A DNA stretch of 64,000 nt from Herbidospora daliensis (GCF_001570585.1 NZ_BBXF01000011.1:1-64000); one strand, 5' to 3'. Positions 43,715-53,081 are shown, counted from the stretch's first letter. Notes: generated from the letters alone by a model not told the origin. A program made the numbers and translations.

Positions 43715-44283
43715 TGTACGTCTGCGTTTTCTGCGCCTCCTCCCAGAAGATCGACCCGAAGTACTTCCGGCTGGCCGCCGACGTCGGCGCCGAGCTCGCC
43801 CGGCGCGGCCACCACCTCGTCAGCGGGGGCGCGATCGTGTCGTGCATGGGCGAGGTCGCCCGCGCCGCCCGGGCCGGCGGCGCCCAGACGATCGGCGTGA
43901 TCCCCCAGGTCCTGGTCGACATCGAGATCGCCGACACCGACTCGACCGAGCTGGTCGTCACGACCGGCATGCGCGAGCGCAAAGGCATCATGGACGCCCG
44001 CTCCGACGCCTTCCTGGTCCTCCCGGGCGGCATCGGCACGATGGAGGAACTCTTCGAGATCTGGACCGCCCGGGCCCTGGGCATCCACCAGCGGCCCCTG
44101 GTCCTGCTCGACCCGTGGGGCCTCTACACCCCCCTGAAAGACCTCGTCGAGGGCATGTACGACCAGGGCTTCACCCGCCCCGACGTCTTCGACGGCATCG
44201 CCTGGGCCACAACGGTCGAAGAGGCCTTCGACCTGCTGGAACAGCCGACGCCCCGGATCACCCCCGGAGTCGACGAGGCGTGA
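43714..44283 (+). CDS. LOG-family (TIGR00730) phosphoribohydrolase-like protein, short form
   Basis: 189 aa, minimal LOG core. Visible motifs: FCASSQKIDPKY, LVSGGAIVSCMGEVARAA and PGGIGTMEELFE, with the Arg/Glu pair of the active site (MRERKG) present. The size and motif set match characterised cytokinin nucleoside monophosphate phosphoribohydrolases better than the longer upstream paralogue. M. tuberculosis has a LOG enzyme (Rv1205) in the equivalent place downstream of dapE, from memory. Confidence 0.9.
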
Positions 44284-44288
44284 CCGGC

Positions 44289-44486
44289 CTAGGCCAGCCC
44301 GCGCCGGGCCAGGGCCGGCGGCCTGCGCCCGGCGATGGCCTCGGCCATGGCGACCGCCTGCCCGATCGCCTCGGCGTGGGCCGGGTCGGCCACCCGGAAC
44401 TCGGCCGGGCCGCGCCAGGCGGCCAGGGCCGCCACGGCGATGGCCTCGTCGAGGTCGGCCGGCAGCTCGATGGTCTCTGTCGCCAT
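44289..44486 (-). CDS. Small Ala-rich protein of unknown function
   Basis: 65 aa, TIELPADLDEAIAVAALAAWRGPAEFRVADPAHAEAIG. It lies alone on the minus strand between the LOG pair and the DivIVA-like gene. Codon use is G/C-rich at position 3 as in its neighbours. The GAGG before the ATG is only 2 bases away. It may be a real small gene, but I cannot assign a family. Confidence 0.4.
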   Translation of the reverse strand: MATETIELPADLDEAIAVAALAAWRGPAEFRVADPAHAEAIGQAVAMAEAIAGRRPPALARRGLA

Positions 44487-44512
44487 GGCCTCGATGCTCT
44501 CACGCTCGGCAC

Positions 44513-44866
44513 ATGTGGCACGATTCGTATGTGCTGGTCGTACTCGTTCTCGCCGCGCTCGCGGTCGTGGGCTGCGTGGTCTGGGTCTCCATGGGCCAGG
44601 GCGGGGCGATGGCGGAGTTCCCGCCCGACGTGCCGCCGCTGGAGCTCCCCGACGCCGCCCAGGTGACCGCCGTCGACCTGGTGACCGTGCAGTTCCCGGT
44701 CGGCCTGGTCGGCTACCACACCGGTTCCGTCGACGAGACCCTCCAGCGGGCCGCGACCGCCATCCGCGACCGCGACACCCGCATCGCCGTCCTGGAGCAG
44801 AAGGTGGCCGAGCTGATGGCGAGCCGCCTCCAGGCCAAGTCGCTCGATTCGGAAGAGGCATGGTAG
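44513..44866 (+). CDS. Small DivIVA-domain membrane protein
   Basis: 117 aa. One membrane helix (about 7-26), a short Pro-rich linker, then GYHTGSVDETLQRAATAI and a coiled coil (about 82-105, DTRIAVLEQKVAELMASR). The GY-x-x-x-x-VDE pattern is that of DivIVA/Wag31-type N-domains. Such proteins mark poles or septa in actinomycetes. Its stop lies just inside the start of tag (ATGGTAG overlap), so the two are co-translated. Confidence 0.8.
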   Translation: MWHDSYVLVVLVLAALAVVGCVVWVSMGQGGAMAEFPPDVPPLELPDAAQVTAVDLVTVQFPVGLVGYHTGSVDETLQRAATAIRDRDTRIAVLEQKVAELMASRLQAKSLDSEEAW

Positions 44867-45405
44867 AGATCGTCCGCTGCGCCTGGGCCACGAGCGACCC
44901 GCTCTACCTCGACTACCACGACCATGAGTGGGGCCGCCCGGTCCACGGCGACGACCGGGTCTACGAACGGGTCACCCTGGAGGCCTTCCAGTCGGGCCTG
45001 TCGTGGATCACGATCCTGCGCAAGCGCGAGAACTTCCGCCGGGCCTTCGACGGCTTCGTCATCGAGAAGGTCGCGGCCTACACCGAGAAAGACGTCGAAC
45101 GCCTGATGGCCGACGCCGGGATCGTCCGCAACCGGGCCAAGGTCGACGCCGCGATCGCCAACGCCCGCGCCGCCCTCGACCTCCCCGGCGGCCTGTCGGC
45201 CCTGGTCTGGACCTACGCCGAGCCCGACTCCCCGGTCCGCAAGACCATGGCCGACATCCCCTCGTCCACGGTCAATTCCCAGGCGCTGGCCAAGGAGCTC
45301 AAGAAGAAGGGCTTCCGGTTCGTCGGCCCCACCACCGCCTACGCGCTGATGCAGGCGATCGGCCTGGTCAACGACCACATCGAAGGCTGCGTGGCTACGA
45401 CGTGA
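44860..45405 (+). CDS. tag: DNA-3-methyladenine glycosylase I
   Basis: 181 aa, ATG after GGAAGAGG. Family marks include RCAWATSDPLYLDYHDHEWG, FQSGLSWITILRKRENFRRAF and the late FVGPTTAYALMQAIGLVNDH with HIEGC; Cys and His at both ends form the Zn site of TagI. It excises 3-methyladenine from alkylated DNA. Its 3' end overlaps the convergent PaaX gene by 11 bases. Confidence 0.95.
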   Translation: MVEIVRCAWATSDPLYLDYHDHEWGRPVHGDDRVYERVTLEAFQSGLSWITILRKRENFRRAFDGFVIEKVAAYTEKDVERLMADAGIVRNRAKVDAAIANARAALDLPGGLSALVWTYAEPDSPVRKTMADIPSSTVNSQALAKELKKKGFRFVGPTTAYALMQAIGLVNDHIEGCVATT

Positions 45406-46162
45406 GGGTGCGCTCGACGAAGGCGGCCGCCTTCGGCATCAGCCGCGCCGCCTCCTGCTCGAAATAGGCCCGCGCCTTGTCGCCCGGCCACCCCGAGGGC
45501 AGCAGCGCCGCCGGGAGCCCGGGGTCGCGGAACAGGAAGTTGCGCCAGGTGTGCACCAGCCGCGACCTGACCGCGAAGACCAGGTCGTCGGGGGCGTCGT
45601 CGGGCAGCCCGTCGATCAAGGGCCGAACCCCGGCCAGCCACTCTTCGTAGGCCCGCCCGATCGCGTCGAGATCCCAGGCTCGGGCGAGCAGATCGACCGG
45701 ATCGCCGTCGAGCACCGCCTCGAACCGGTCGGCGTGCAGGTCGAGCTGGTCGAGCTCGGCCGAGGCCCGGGGGCCGATCCAGGTGGTCTCCGAGAGGGGG
45801 GCGTACCCGAGGAAGGACAGATGGGCCCGCAGCCGCTCCCGCCGGGTCCGGTCGCGGACGGGTTCGATCACCAGCAGGTGCCAGCGGCCCGGCCAGGTGA
45901 TCGTGCCGCCCCGGTAGACCCTCGCGGCCGCCTCGTCGAGACGTCGAACGCATTTCGGCGTGGCCGCGTAGCCCGGCCCCTGCGGCAGCCTGACCGGATC
46001 GAGCCACCCCTGCCGGACCATCCGGGAGATCGCCGTCCGGACGGCGGGCGCGGCGATCTCCAGCGGCGCCAGCAGCCGGACCAGGGCGGCCACCGACGCC
46101 TGGCCTCCCCGGCTGCGCAGATGGTCGCCGTAGAGGTCGAAAAGCGCGGCTCGGGCGTTCAT
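45395..46162 (-). CDS. PaaX-family transcriptional regulator
   Basis: 255 aa from ATG 46162 (GGTGGG just before). N-terminal winged helix (about 1-85, with VRTAISRMVRQGWLDP), central PaaX domain (WHLLVIEPVRDRTRRERLRAHLSFLGYAPLSE) and PaaX_C (about 180-255, with LVHTWRNFLFRDPGLPAALLP). In proteobacteria PaaX represses phenylacetate catabolism through phenylacetyl-CoA; no such genes are present here, so the target is unknown. Confidence 0.9.
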   Translation of the reverse strand: MNARAALFDLYGDHLRSRGGQASVAALVRLLAPLEIAAPAVRTAISRMVRQGWLDPVRLPQGPGYAATPKCVRRLDEAAARVYRGGTITWPGRWHLLVIEPVRDRTRRERLRAHLSFLGYAPLSETTWIGPRASAELDQLDLHADRFEAVLDGDPVDLLARAWDLDAIGRAYEEWLAGVRPLIDGLPDDAPDDLVFAVRSRLVHTWRNFLFRDPGLPAALLPSGWPGDKARAYFEQEAARLMPKAAAFVERTLTS

Positions 46163-46345
46163 CCCACCCAGTGTGGAGTCAGGATCTTCCGCCGACAATC
46201 CATCGGCCGACCGCTTTGATCCTCAACCGAGTCCTCTCCCGTTACCTTTTTGAACCCGGAGGCGGGATAATAGGACATCACAGAAGACGTGAATGCGCCG
46301 GCCACCCTTCATTGGACGGCCGACAACGCGGGAAGGGATACACGC
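46163..46345. other. Intergenic region upstream of the DUF3117 gene
   Basis: 183 bases between divergent PaaX and DUF3117 genes. It contains an AT-rich stretch with TTGAAC (46250-46255) and GGGATAATAGGAC (46264-46276); no pair with normal promoter spacing can be chosen with confidence. No coding sequence or stable hairpin is visible. Confidence 0.4.
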
Positions 46346-46513
46346 ATGGCGGCGATGAAGCCGCGGACTGGTGACGGTCCGCTGGAAGTCACCAAGGAAG
46401 GCCGGGGCATCGTCATGCGGGTCCCGCTCGAAGGTGGCGGCCGGCTTGTCGTCGAGCTATCGGCGGACGAGGCCAGCGCCCTCGGTGACGCGCTGAAGAA
46501 CGTGGTCGGCTGA
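46346..46513 (+). CDS. DUF3117 protein
   Basis: 55 aa; ATG follows GGAAGG by 9 bases. Sequence runs MAAMKPRTGDGPLEVTKEGR to ALGDALKNVVG, almost invariant across actinobacteria. It is a small basic-then-acidic beta-alpha protein with no known role. It lies between tag and pepA as in mycobacteria (Rv1211 after tagA, from memory). An intrinsic terminator follows 26 bases later. Confidence 0.92.
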   Translation: MAAMKPRTGDGPLEVTKEGRGIVMRVPLEGGGRLVVELSADEASALGDALKNVVG

Positions 46514-46538
46514 CTACAGCCGGATATCGAGCGACGTC

Positions 46539-46579
46539 GGCCCCGCCGCGGACTTCCGCGCCGGGGCCGCATCCTTTTT
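46539..46579 (+). terminator. Intrinsic terminator after the DUF3117 gene
   Basis: A 14-bp stem with one mismatch (46539-46552 / 46555-46568), 2-base loop CT, then GCATCC and five T (46575-46579). Confidence 0.8.
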
Positions 46580-46597
46580 CCTTGACGTGGAGAAACC

Positions 46598-47977
46598 GTG
46601 CCTATTGAGACCACCGTGACCACCGTGGCCCAAGCAGACGGTGACGCCGAGTTCCTCGCCGTCCCGTTCGGCCCCGACCTGGCCCCCGACGTCGAGCTGC
46701 CGGTCTCCGTCCCGGCCCTGCTCGCGCACTACGAGGCCAAGGGCGAGCCCGGAGAGGTCGTCGAGATACCCGTCGCCGCCGCCCACGGCGTGCGCCGCGT
46801 TCTCCTGTACGGCACCGGCCCGGCTCCGGCCGATCTCCGCAAGGCGGGCGCCGCCCTGGCCGGCCGCGTCAACGGCCGCGAGCGGCTGACCATCGTGGCC
46901 CCCTCCGAGGGCGACGTGGCCGAATTGGTCGCCGGGGCCCTCTTGGGCACCTACACCTACAAGCTGGGCGAGCCGAAGACCACGCCGGTCCACGAGATCG
47001 TGTTGTCGGGCGCCGACGCCGCCGCGGTCGCCCGCGGCGAGGCGGTGGCCAAGGCCACCAGCGACGCCCGCGACCTGACCAACACCCCCGCCTCGATCAA
47101 GTCCCCGGCCTGGCTGGCCGAGCAGGCGGTCGCGCTGGCGGGCGAGGGCGTCGAGGTCACGGTCGACACCGAGCTGGTCGGCTTCGGCGGCATCCGCGCC
47201 GTGGGCCAGGGTTCGGTCAACCCGCCGTGCCTGATCACCATGACCTACGCCCCGCCGGGGGCCACCCGCCACGTCGTGCTGGTCGGCAAGGGCATCACCT
47301 TCGACAGCGGCGGCCTGTCGCTGAAGCCGTCGGCGTCCATGAAGGAGATGAAGACCGACATGGCCGGCGGCGCGGCCGTGATCGCCGTCCTGTCGGCCCT
47401 GGCCGCCTTCGACGTGCCGGTCAAGGTCACCGGCCTGATCGCCTGCGCGGAGAACTCCTTCGGCGGCAACGCCCAGCGCCCCAGCGACGTGATCACCCAG
47501 TACGGCGGCCGGACCGTCGAGGTGCTGAACACCGACGCCGAGGGCCGCCTGGTGATGGCCGACGCGATGGCCTACGCCGACCGCCACCTCGACCCCGACG
47601 TGCTGATCGACATCGCCACGCTCACCGGCGCCGCCAAGGTCGCCCTGGGCACCGGCTTCGGCGCCCTCTACGCCACCGACGACGCCCTGGCCGCCGGCCT
47701 GCTGGCCTCGGCCGCCCGCAGCGGCGACCGCCTCTGGCGCATGCCGCTGATCGACGACTACCGGACCGCGCTCGACTCCGACGTGGCCGACCTCGCCAAC
47801 GTCGACAAGAAGGGCGGACTTGGTGCCGGGTCGGTCCAGGCCGCCCTGTTCCTCCAGGAGTTCACCGGCGGGCGCCCGTGGGCCCACCTCGACATCGCGG
47901 GCCCGGCCCGCAACGAGAAGGGCAGCACCGGGTTCGGCGTCAGGCTGCTGCTCGACTGGCTCAGTTCGTCAGCTTGA
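46598..47977 (+). CDS. pepA: Leucyl aminopeptidase (M17)
   Basis: 459 aa, GTG start after GGAG. N-terminal macro-like domain (about 1-150), C-terminal catalytic domain with two-metal site: VGKGITFDSGGLSLKPS, KTDMAGGAAV and the M17 signature NTDAEGRLVMADA. It removes N-terminal residues from peptides in the cytoplasm and in some bacteria also binds DNA. The 3' end overlaps the convergent methyltransferase by 17 bases. Confidence 0.95.
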   Translation: MPIETTVTTVAQADGDAEFLAVPFGPDLAPDVELPVSVPALLAHYEAKGEPGEVVEIPVAAAHGVRRVLLYGTGPAPADLRKAGAALAGRVNGRERLTIVAPSEGDVAELVAGALLGTYTYKLGEPKTTPVHEIVLSGADAAAVARGEAVAKATSDARDLTNTPASIKSPAWLAEQAVALAGEGVEVTVDTELVGFGGIRAVGQGSVNPPCLITMTYAPPGATRHVVLVGKGITFDSGGLSLKPSASMKEMKTDMAGGAAVIAVLSALAAFDVPVKVTGLIACAENSFGGNAQRPSDVITQYGGRTVEVLNTDAEGRLVMADAMAYADRHLDPDVLIDIATLTGAAKVALGTGFGALYATDDALAAGLLASAARSGDRLWRMPLIDDYRTALDSDVADLANVDKKGGLGAGSVQAALFLQEFTGGRPWAHLDIAGPARNEKGSTGFGVRLLLDWLSSSA

Positions 47978-48590
47978 CCGCGGCGAGCAGGCCGTCGCCC
48001 AGCGGCAGCATGAGCGGGCGCAGCCGCTCGTCGTTCTTGATCAGCCGGCCGACCTCGCGGATCGCGACCGATTCGGGATCGCGCTGCGTGGGGTCGGCCA
48101 CCTTGTCGTGCCACAGGGCGTTGTCGAAGGCCACGATCCCGCCGGGCCGCAGCAGCCGCAGCGCCTCGCTCAGATAGTCGCCGTACTCCTGCTTGGCGGC
48201 GTCGCAGAAGACCAGGTCGTAGCCGCCGTCGGCCAGCCGGGGCAGCACGTCGAGGGCGCGCCCCACGATGAGCCGGGTGCGCCCGCTGGCGAAGCCCGCC
48301 TCGGAGAACGTCTGCCGGGCCAGCCGCTGGTGTTCCGGCTCGACGTCGACGCTGGTCAGCGTGCCGTCGGAGCGCATTCCCCGCAGCAGCCACAGGCCCG
48401 AGACCCCGCAGCCGGTGCCGATCTCGACCACCGACCGCGCGTTGACCGCGGTCGCCAGGAAGCAGAGCGCGGCGCCCCCGCCGGGCAGGATGGGCGGGGC
48501 GCCCACCTCCTCGCCGCGCTGTCGCGCGTTGCGCAGGACGTCGTCCTCCGGGACGAAGTCCTCCGCATGGGCCAGGCTCGCCGTGTTCAT
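47961..48590 (-). CDS. O-methyltransferase (Rv1220c/catechol-OMT-like)
   Basis: 209 aa. SAM-binding motif [16 protein letters not shown], acidic residue in TSVDVEPEH, and metal/substrate segment [13 protein letters not shown] with DNALWHDKV, as in class I Mg-dependent O-methyltransferases. Divergent from sigE, the same arrangement as M. tuberculosis Rv1220c-sigE. No ribosome site; TACGCT lies 8 bases before the ATG on the minus strand. Substrate unknown. Confidence 0.9.
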   Translation of the reverse strand: MNTASLAHAEDFVPEDDVLRNARQRGEEVGAPPILPGGGAALCFLATAVNARSVVEIGTGCGVSGLWLLRGMRSDGTLTSVDVEPEHQRLARQTFSEAGFASGRTRLIVGRALDVLPRLADGGYDLVFCDAAKQEYGDYLSEALRLLRPGGIVAFDNALWHDKVADPTQRDPESVAIREVGRLIKNDERLRPLMLPLGDGLLAAVKLTN

Positions 48591-48753
48591 GGTTGGCAAG
48601 CGTAGGGGAGTACGCCCCGATCGGGAACTCACGCCGCAACGGGGACGTTGCAGCTTTGAACGGTCTTTGTTAAGCCCGTTCGCCGCTGGTACGCAGGAAG
48701 GGGCGAAACCAGGCACTATGGCTGTAGCAACGGTCCTGGAGAGAGGATTGCCG

Positions 48754-49347
48754 GTGGACGATCACGACCACCAGGCGGGTGCTGAGGCGTCCACCTGGAC
48801 ACCTCCCACCTGGGAGGAGGTCGTCAGAAACCACTCGGCACGGGTATACCGGCTCGCTTACCGGCTGACCGGCAACATCCACGACGCCGAAGACCTGACC
48901 CAAGAGGTCTTCGTCCGGGTGTTCCGCTCTTTGTCCAGCTACCAGCCGGGCACGTTCGAGGGCTGGTTGCACCGGATCACCACCAACCTGTTCCTCGACG
49001 GCGCCCGCCGCAAGCAGCGGATCAGGTTCGAGGGTCTGGCCGACGACGCCGCCGAGCGCATGCACGGCCGCGAGCCGTCCCCCGAGCGGGCCTACGACGA
49101 CAACCACTTCGACGCCGACATCCAGGCCGCGCTCGACGCGCTGGCCCCGGAGTTCCGGGCGGCGGTGGTGCTCTGCGACATCGAGGGCCTCTCTTATGAG
49201 GAGATCGCGGCGACGCTGGGCGTCAAGCTCGGCACCGTCCGCAGCCGCATCCACCGGGCGCGCGCGCAACTGCGCGACGCGCTCGACCACCGCGCGCCGC
49301 GCGGTGACCAGCTTCCCCCTTCATCGTTCACCCGGGAGGGAGCATGA
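48754..49347 (+). CDS. sigE: ECF sigma factor (SigE-like)
   Basis: 197 aa from GTG 48754, chosen because GAGAGGA lies 6 bases upstream and the codons before it are poor in G/C at position 3; an in-frame ATG at 48718 would add 12 residues. Region 2 (about 30-95) has [27 protein letters not shown] and [15 protein letters not shown]; region 4 (about 130-180) has [19 protein letters not shown] and [11 protein letters not shown]. It should direct the envelope-stress regulon. The gene order sigE, anti-sigma, htrA, tatB matches mycobacterial sigE (Rv1221-Rv1224). Confidence 0.93.
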   Translation: MDDHDHQAGAEASTWTPPTWEEVVRNHSARVYRLAYRLTGNIHDAEDLTQEVFVRVFRSLSSYQPGTFEGWLHRITTNLFLDGARRKQRIRFEGLADDAAERMHGREPSPERAYDDNHFDADIQAALDALAPEFRAAVVLCDIEGLSYEEIAATLGVKLGTVRSRIHRARAQLRDALDHRAPRGDQLPPSSFTREGA

Positions 49348-49877
49348 CGCATCTTGGTGAGCGCGTTTCCGCGCTGATCGACGGCGAGCTCGCGCACCAC
49401 GAGCGCGAGCGCGCCCTCGCCCATCTGACGTTCTGCGCCGACTGCCGCGACGAGGTCGACGGGATGCGGGCGCTGAAGAGCCGCCTGCGGTCCCTCGACC
49501 CGCCCGCGATGCCGGCCGATCTGACGATGTCGCTGCTGCGGCTGGGAGACATGGGTCCTCCGGCCCGCCCGTTGACCGGGCAGCCGCCCCGGCAGCTGCC
49601 CGGTCCCTACAGCATCGCCCCCGCCGACACCCGTCCGGCCCGCCGTCCTTTTGGCGCGACCGGCCCCGGCCGTAGCCCCCGCCGCCGCGCGGCCGGTTAC
49701 GTCGCGGTCGGGGTGGCCTCGGCGGCGGTCGCGCTCGGGTCGCTTTTTCTGGTCAACGGCGAGCCTCGCCCTGCCCCCGCGCCCGAGATGATGTTCCCCC
49801 CGCAGGTCACCGCGTCGCCCCACAGCCGGCTGCCGGGTTCTCCGTCGCCCGGTTCCTCGCCCAAGCTTGTTCCTTGA
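49344..49877 (+). CDS. Zinc anti-sigma factor for SigE (RseA-like)
   Basis: 177 aa; start overlaps the sigE stop (ATGA). N-terminal ZAS domain with the motif His-x3-Cys-x2-Cys in AHLTFCADC (about residues 27-34). A Pro/Arg-rich linker leads to one membrane helix (about 115-135) and a short Pro/Ser-rich outer tail. It should hold SigE at the membrane until stress removes it by proteolysis or thiol oxidation. The neighbouring HtrA protease is a likely part of that pathway. Confidence 0.9.
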   Translation: MTHLGERVSALIDGELAHHERERALAHLTFCADCRDEVDGMRALKSRLRSLDPPAMPADLTMSLLRLGDMGPPARPLTGQPPRQLPGPYSIAPADTRPARRPFGATGPGRSPRRRAAGYVAVGVASAAVALGSLFLVNGEPRPAPAPEMMFPPQVTASPHSRLPGSPSPGSSPKLVP

Positions 49878-50003
49878 CGCGACTAACCGGCACCACGTCT
49901 GGGCAGTGAGACGGCATACGATCTGGCGTGAGACACGGGTCGTATGCCTTTCTCATGAGACTGGGTGGCGGCCCCGCCACAACCGCTGGGAGTGACTGCA
50001 CCG

Positions 50004-51383
50004 ATGACCGACGACACGCGTGACGACGACGCGTACGGGCGGCCTGAGTTCTATCCGGTGGGCGAGTGGGGCGACGAAGACCCCCATCGCCGGCCCCAGC
50101 AGCAGGGTGCGGCCCATCCGCCGCCCCCGCTTCCCGGCGGAGAGCCGACACAGACCTATTTCCCGCCACCTCCGCCGCCCAACGCCTACGGCATGGGGCA
50201 GGGGTGGGCGCCACCGCCCGGCGGCATCCCCGAACCGCCCCGGCGGGAGCGGCGCGCCGGGCCGCGGACCGGCACCCTGGCCGCGCTGGGCCTGGCGATC
50301 GCGCTGGTGGCCGGTGGCGCGGCGTCGTGCGGGACCTATCTGCTGACCCGGCCGACCGCCGGCATCGACCCCGGCTACGCGATCCCGACCCCGGCGGCCG
50401 CGCCGACCGGTCGGGCGCCCGAGTCGATCGCGGGGGTGGCCGCCAAGGTGCTGCCCAGCGTGGTCTCCCTTGAGGTGCAGGGCAGCGGGCAGGCGGGCAC
50501 CGGCTCCGGGTTCCTGATCCGGGGCGGCTACATCGTCACCAACAACCACGTCGTGGCCGCCGCCGCGCGGTCGGGCGGGGGCATCCGCATCCGGTTCGCC
50601 AACCGCGAGTCGACCACCGCGCAGATCGTGGGGCGCGACCCCAACTCCGACATCGCCGTGGTGAAGCCCGACGAGACGTTCGGCTCGCCCGAGGTGGCGC
50701 TGGGCAACTCCGACTCGATGGTGGTCGGCGACCCGGTGATCGCGATCGGCTCGCCGCTGGGCCTGACCGGCACGGTCACCACCGGCATCGTCAGCTCGCT
50801 CAACCGGCCCGTCGAGGCGGGTGGCGAGAGCGGGCGCGACTCGGCGCTGATCAACGCCATCCAGACCGACGCGGCGATCAACCCCGGCAACTCGGGCGGC
50901 CCGCTGGTCAACGGCCGGGGCGAGGTCATCGGCGTCAACTCGGCCATCGCGACCATAGGAGCCGGGCAGCCGATGGGCGGGCAGCAGTCGGGCAGCATCG
51001 GCCTCGGCTTCGCCATCCCCGTCAACCAGGTCCGCCGGATCGCCGAGGAGCTCATCTCGACCGGCTCGGCCCGCACGTCCCGGATCGGGATCACGATCGA
51101 CCAGAACTACCAGGGTCAGGGGGTGCGCATCGCCGACGCCCCCGATCGTGGGGTGCCGCCGATCACCCCGCAGGGGCCCGCCGACAAGGCCGGGCTCCGG
51201 GCGGGCGACGTGATCCTCGAGGTCGACGGGCAGCCGATCAGCGACAGCCGCGAGCTGATCGTCACGATCCGCAGCAAGACGCCGGGCGACCGGGTCCCGT
51301 TCAAATACAGCAGGGCGGGCGCCGAGCGAACAGTGGATGTCGTGATCGGGGCGGCGCCGGCTCCGTCGGCCCAGCCCTCGTGA
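50004..51383 (+). CDS. htrA: HtrA/DegP-like membrane serine protease
   Basis: 459 aa from ATG 50004 (GGGAG at 49988-49992). A Pro-rich cytoplasmic tail (about 1-85), one membrane helix (about 95-117), a trypsin-like domain with His182 (TNNHVV), Asp216 (NSDIAVV) and Ser297 (NPGNSGGP), and one C-terminal PDZ domain (about 360-450, GPADKAGLRAGDVILEVDG). It degrades or refolds misfolded envelope proteins. It follows the anti-sigma gene and is a probable SigE target. Confidence 0.94.
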   Translation: MTDDTRDDDAYGRPEFYPVGEWGDEDPHRRPQQQGAAHPPPPLPGGEPTQTYFPPPPPPNAYGMGQGWAPPPGGIPEPPRRERRAGPRTGTLAALGLAIALVAGGAASCGTYLLTRPTAGIDPGYAIPTPAAAPTGRAPESIAGVAAKVLPSVVSLEVQGSGQAGTGSGFLIRGGYIVTNNHVVAAAARSGGGIRIRFANRESTTAQIVGRDPNSDIAVVKPDETFGSPEVALGNSDSMVVGDPVIAIGSPLGLTGTVTTGIVSSLNRPVEAGGESGRDSALINAIQTDAAINPGNSGGPLVNGRGEVIGVNSAIATIGAGQPMGGQQSGSIGLGFAIPVNQVRRIAEELISTGSARTSRIGITIDQNYQGQGVRIADAPDRGVPPITPQGPADKAGLRAGDVILEVDGQPISDSRELIVTIRSKTPGDRVPFKYSRAGAERTVDVVIGAAPAPSAQPS

Positions 51384-51445
51384 GCACGCCTGCCCTGGTA
51401 CTAGTCTGATTCACGACGGTTCGGGCAGGGCAAGGGAGATCTACG

Positions 51446-51802
51446 GTGTTCGGACTCGGCTGGGCGGAGATCCTGGCGCTTGTAGTGATCGCGTTGCTCG
51501 TCTTCGGGCCGGAGAAGCTGCCGGGGGTCGCCTCGCAGGCGGGCCGGACGTTGCGGCAGATCCGGCAGATGGCCAACAACGCCCGCACCGACCTCGAGGC
51601 CAACCTCGGGCCGGAGTTCAAGAACTTCGACCCGACCGACCTCAACCCCAAGAACTTCGTCCGCAAGCACCTGCTCGACGACGTCGAGAAAGACTGGAAC
51701 GCCACCCCGGAGGAGACCGCCGCGGCCGACCCGCCGCCCCCTCCGGTGGCGGTCGAGCTGACGGCGGGGGAGATACCGCCCTACGACAACGAGGCGACCT
51801 GA
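51446..51802 (+). CDS. tatB: Sec-independent translocase subunit TatB
   Basis: 118 aa, GTG start after GGGAGA. The N-terminal helix (about 5-20, GWAEILALVVIALLVFGPEKLP) with the FGPEKLP hinge, the following amphipathic helix and an acidic C-tail are those of TatB; position after htrA supports TatB over TatA. It recognises twin-arginine substrates. tatA/tatC are not in the window. Confidence 0.92.
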   Translation: MFGLGWAEILALVVIALLVFGPEKLPGVASQAGRTLRQIRQMANNARTDLEANLGPEFKNFDPTDLNPKNFVRKHLLDDVEKDWNATPEETAAADPPPPPVAVELTAGEIPPYDNEAT

Positions 51803-51812
51803 GCCTCAGCAC

Positions 51813-51843
51813 AAAGGCCCGCTCCGGAAGGAGCGGGCCTTTT
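51813..51843. terminator. Bidirectional intrinsic terminator
   Basis: A 13-bp stem (AAAGGCCCGCTCC and complement) with tetraloop GGAA, A-run before and T-run after, 10 bases past the tatB stop. It also serves the convergent mrp gene about 100 bases away. Confidence 0.92.
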
Positions 51844-51941
51844 CGGCTGTCCGGGCGCGGCCGGTTGGCGGCGGTTACGGCGCCGGCCGGAGGCGGCGGG
51901 CGGCTGCCAGGGTGGGCGGAGCCGTAACGGAGAAGAAGGCT

Positions 51942-53081
51942 TTATCGGCCTGCGGGGCTGATGTCGAGCTTCATGCCCTTCAGGCCGCCCCTCTTCTTGC
52001 TGAGGCCGGCGGCGATGCGGCGGAGTTCGGCCGCTGCCGGGGCGTCGGGGTCGGTGAGGACGAGGGGCTTGCCCTCGTCGCCGCCCTCGCGGAGCCTGGT
52101 GTCGATGGGGATCTGGCCCAGGAGCGGGACCCTCGAACCCAGGGTGCGGGTGAGGGCGTCGGCGACGGTCTGGCCGCCGCCCTCGCCGAAGACCGAGATG
52201 CGCTCGTCGCAGTGGGGGCAGGGCAGCCACGACATGTTCTCGATGACGCCGGCGATCTGCTGGTGGGTCTGGGCGGCGATCGAACCCGCGCGCTCGGCGA
52301 CCTCGGCGGCGGCCTGCTGCGGGGTGGTGACCACGAGGATCTCGGCGCTCGGCATACGCTGGGCGACCGAGATCGCGATGTCGCCGGTGCCCGGCGGCAG
52401 GTCCATCAGCAGGACGTCGAGGTCGCCCCAGAACACGTCGGCGAGGAACTGGTGGAGCGCCCGGTCGAGCATCGGGCCGCGCCACACCACCGCGCTGTTG
52501 CCCTCGGGCTTGAACATGCCGACCGAGATGACCTTGATGTCGTGGGCCACCGGCGGCATGATCATGTCTTCGACCTTGGTCGGCCGCTCGCCGACGCCCA
52601 GCATGCGCGGGATGCTGTGGCCGTAGATGTCGGCGTCGACCACGCCGACCTTGAGGCCGGAGGAGGCCATCGCGGCGGCCAGGTTGACCGTCACCGACGA
52701 CTTGCCGACGCCGCCCTTGCCGCTGGCGACCGCGAAGACGCGGGTCAGCGAGCCGGGCTGGGCGAACGGGATCTCCTTCTCGGGGCCCCGGTTGCCGCGC
52801 AGTTTGGTCTGCAGGGTTTTACGTTGCTCGGCGCTCATCACGTCCATCTCGACCGAGACGCGCGTGACGCCCTCGATCTTGGAGACGGCGGCGGTGATGT
52901 CGCGGGTGATGGTGTCCTTCATCGGACATCCGGACACGGTGAGGTAAACGCCTACGCGCACCAGCCCATCGGGGGCGATGTCGATGCTCTTGACCATGTC
53001 GAGCTCGGTGATCGGCCGGCGGATCTCGGGGTCGTTGACCGTCGCCAGGGCCGCGGTCACCACTTCTGGGGTCGGTGCCAT
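51942..53081 (-). CDS. mrp: Mrp/ApbC iron-sulfur cluster carrier ATPase
   Basis: 379 aa. N-terminal DUF59/MIP18 domain (about 5-85), then a MinD-like P-loop NTPase with deviant Walker A ASGKGGVGKSS, switch DLPPGTGD and the cluster-binding CPHC. It carries and inserts Fe-S clusters, apt for a genome with two SdhB proteins and ferredoxin. TAGCAT lies 6 bases before the ATG on the minus strand and there is no ribosome site, so the mRNA is probably leaderless. M. tuberculosis mrp (Rv1229c) is in the same neighbourhood. Confidence 0.94.
   Translation of the reverse strand: MAPTPEVVTAALATVNDPEIRRPITELDMVKSIDIAPDGLVRVGVYLTVSGCPMKDTITRDITAAVSKIEGVTRVSVEMDVMSAEQRKTLQTKLRGNRGPEKEIPFAQPGSLTRVFAVASGKGGVGKSSVTVNLAAAMASSGLKVGVVDADIYGHSIPRMLGVGERPTKVEDMIMPPVAHDIKVISVGMFKPEGNSAVVWRGPMLDRALHQFLADVFWGDLDVLLMDLPPGTGDIAISVAQRMPSAEILVVTTPQQAAAEVAERAGSIAAQTHQQIAGVIENMSWLPCPHCDERISVFGEGGGQTVADALTRTLGSRVPLLGQIPIDTRLREGGDEGKPLVLTDPDAPAAAELRRIAAGLSKKRGGLKGMKLDISPAGR

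Noticed and set aside
44335-44512. N-terminal extensions of the small minus-strand gene at 44289 and of the tag frame
   Set aside because: The long versions are frames through neighbouring genes. The short starts agree with family length or with local coding bias.
46514-47887. Long open frame antisense to pepA, and similar long antisense frames opposite most genes
   Set aside because: Such frames are a by-product of G/C at the third codon position. Their translations are Arg/Gly/Ala-rich without domain motifs, while the sense frame encodes a clear enzyme.
48718-48753. Upstream ATG start for sigE
   Set aside because: Its codons (gct, gta, gca, aga, gga) are unlike coding sequence here, and GTG 48754 has a well-placed GAGAGGA.
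51389-51429. CCTGCCC ... GGGCAGG inverted repeat between htrA and tatB as a terminator
   Set aside because: The loop is 27 bases and includes the tatB promoter region. The stem is only 7 bp, so it is too weak.
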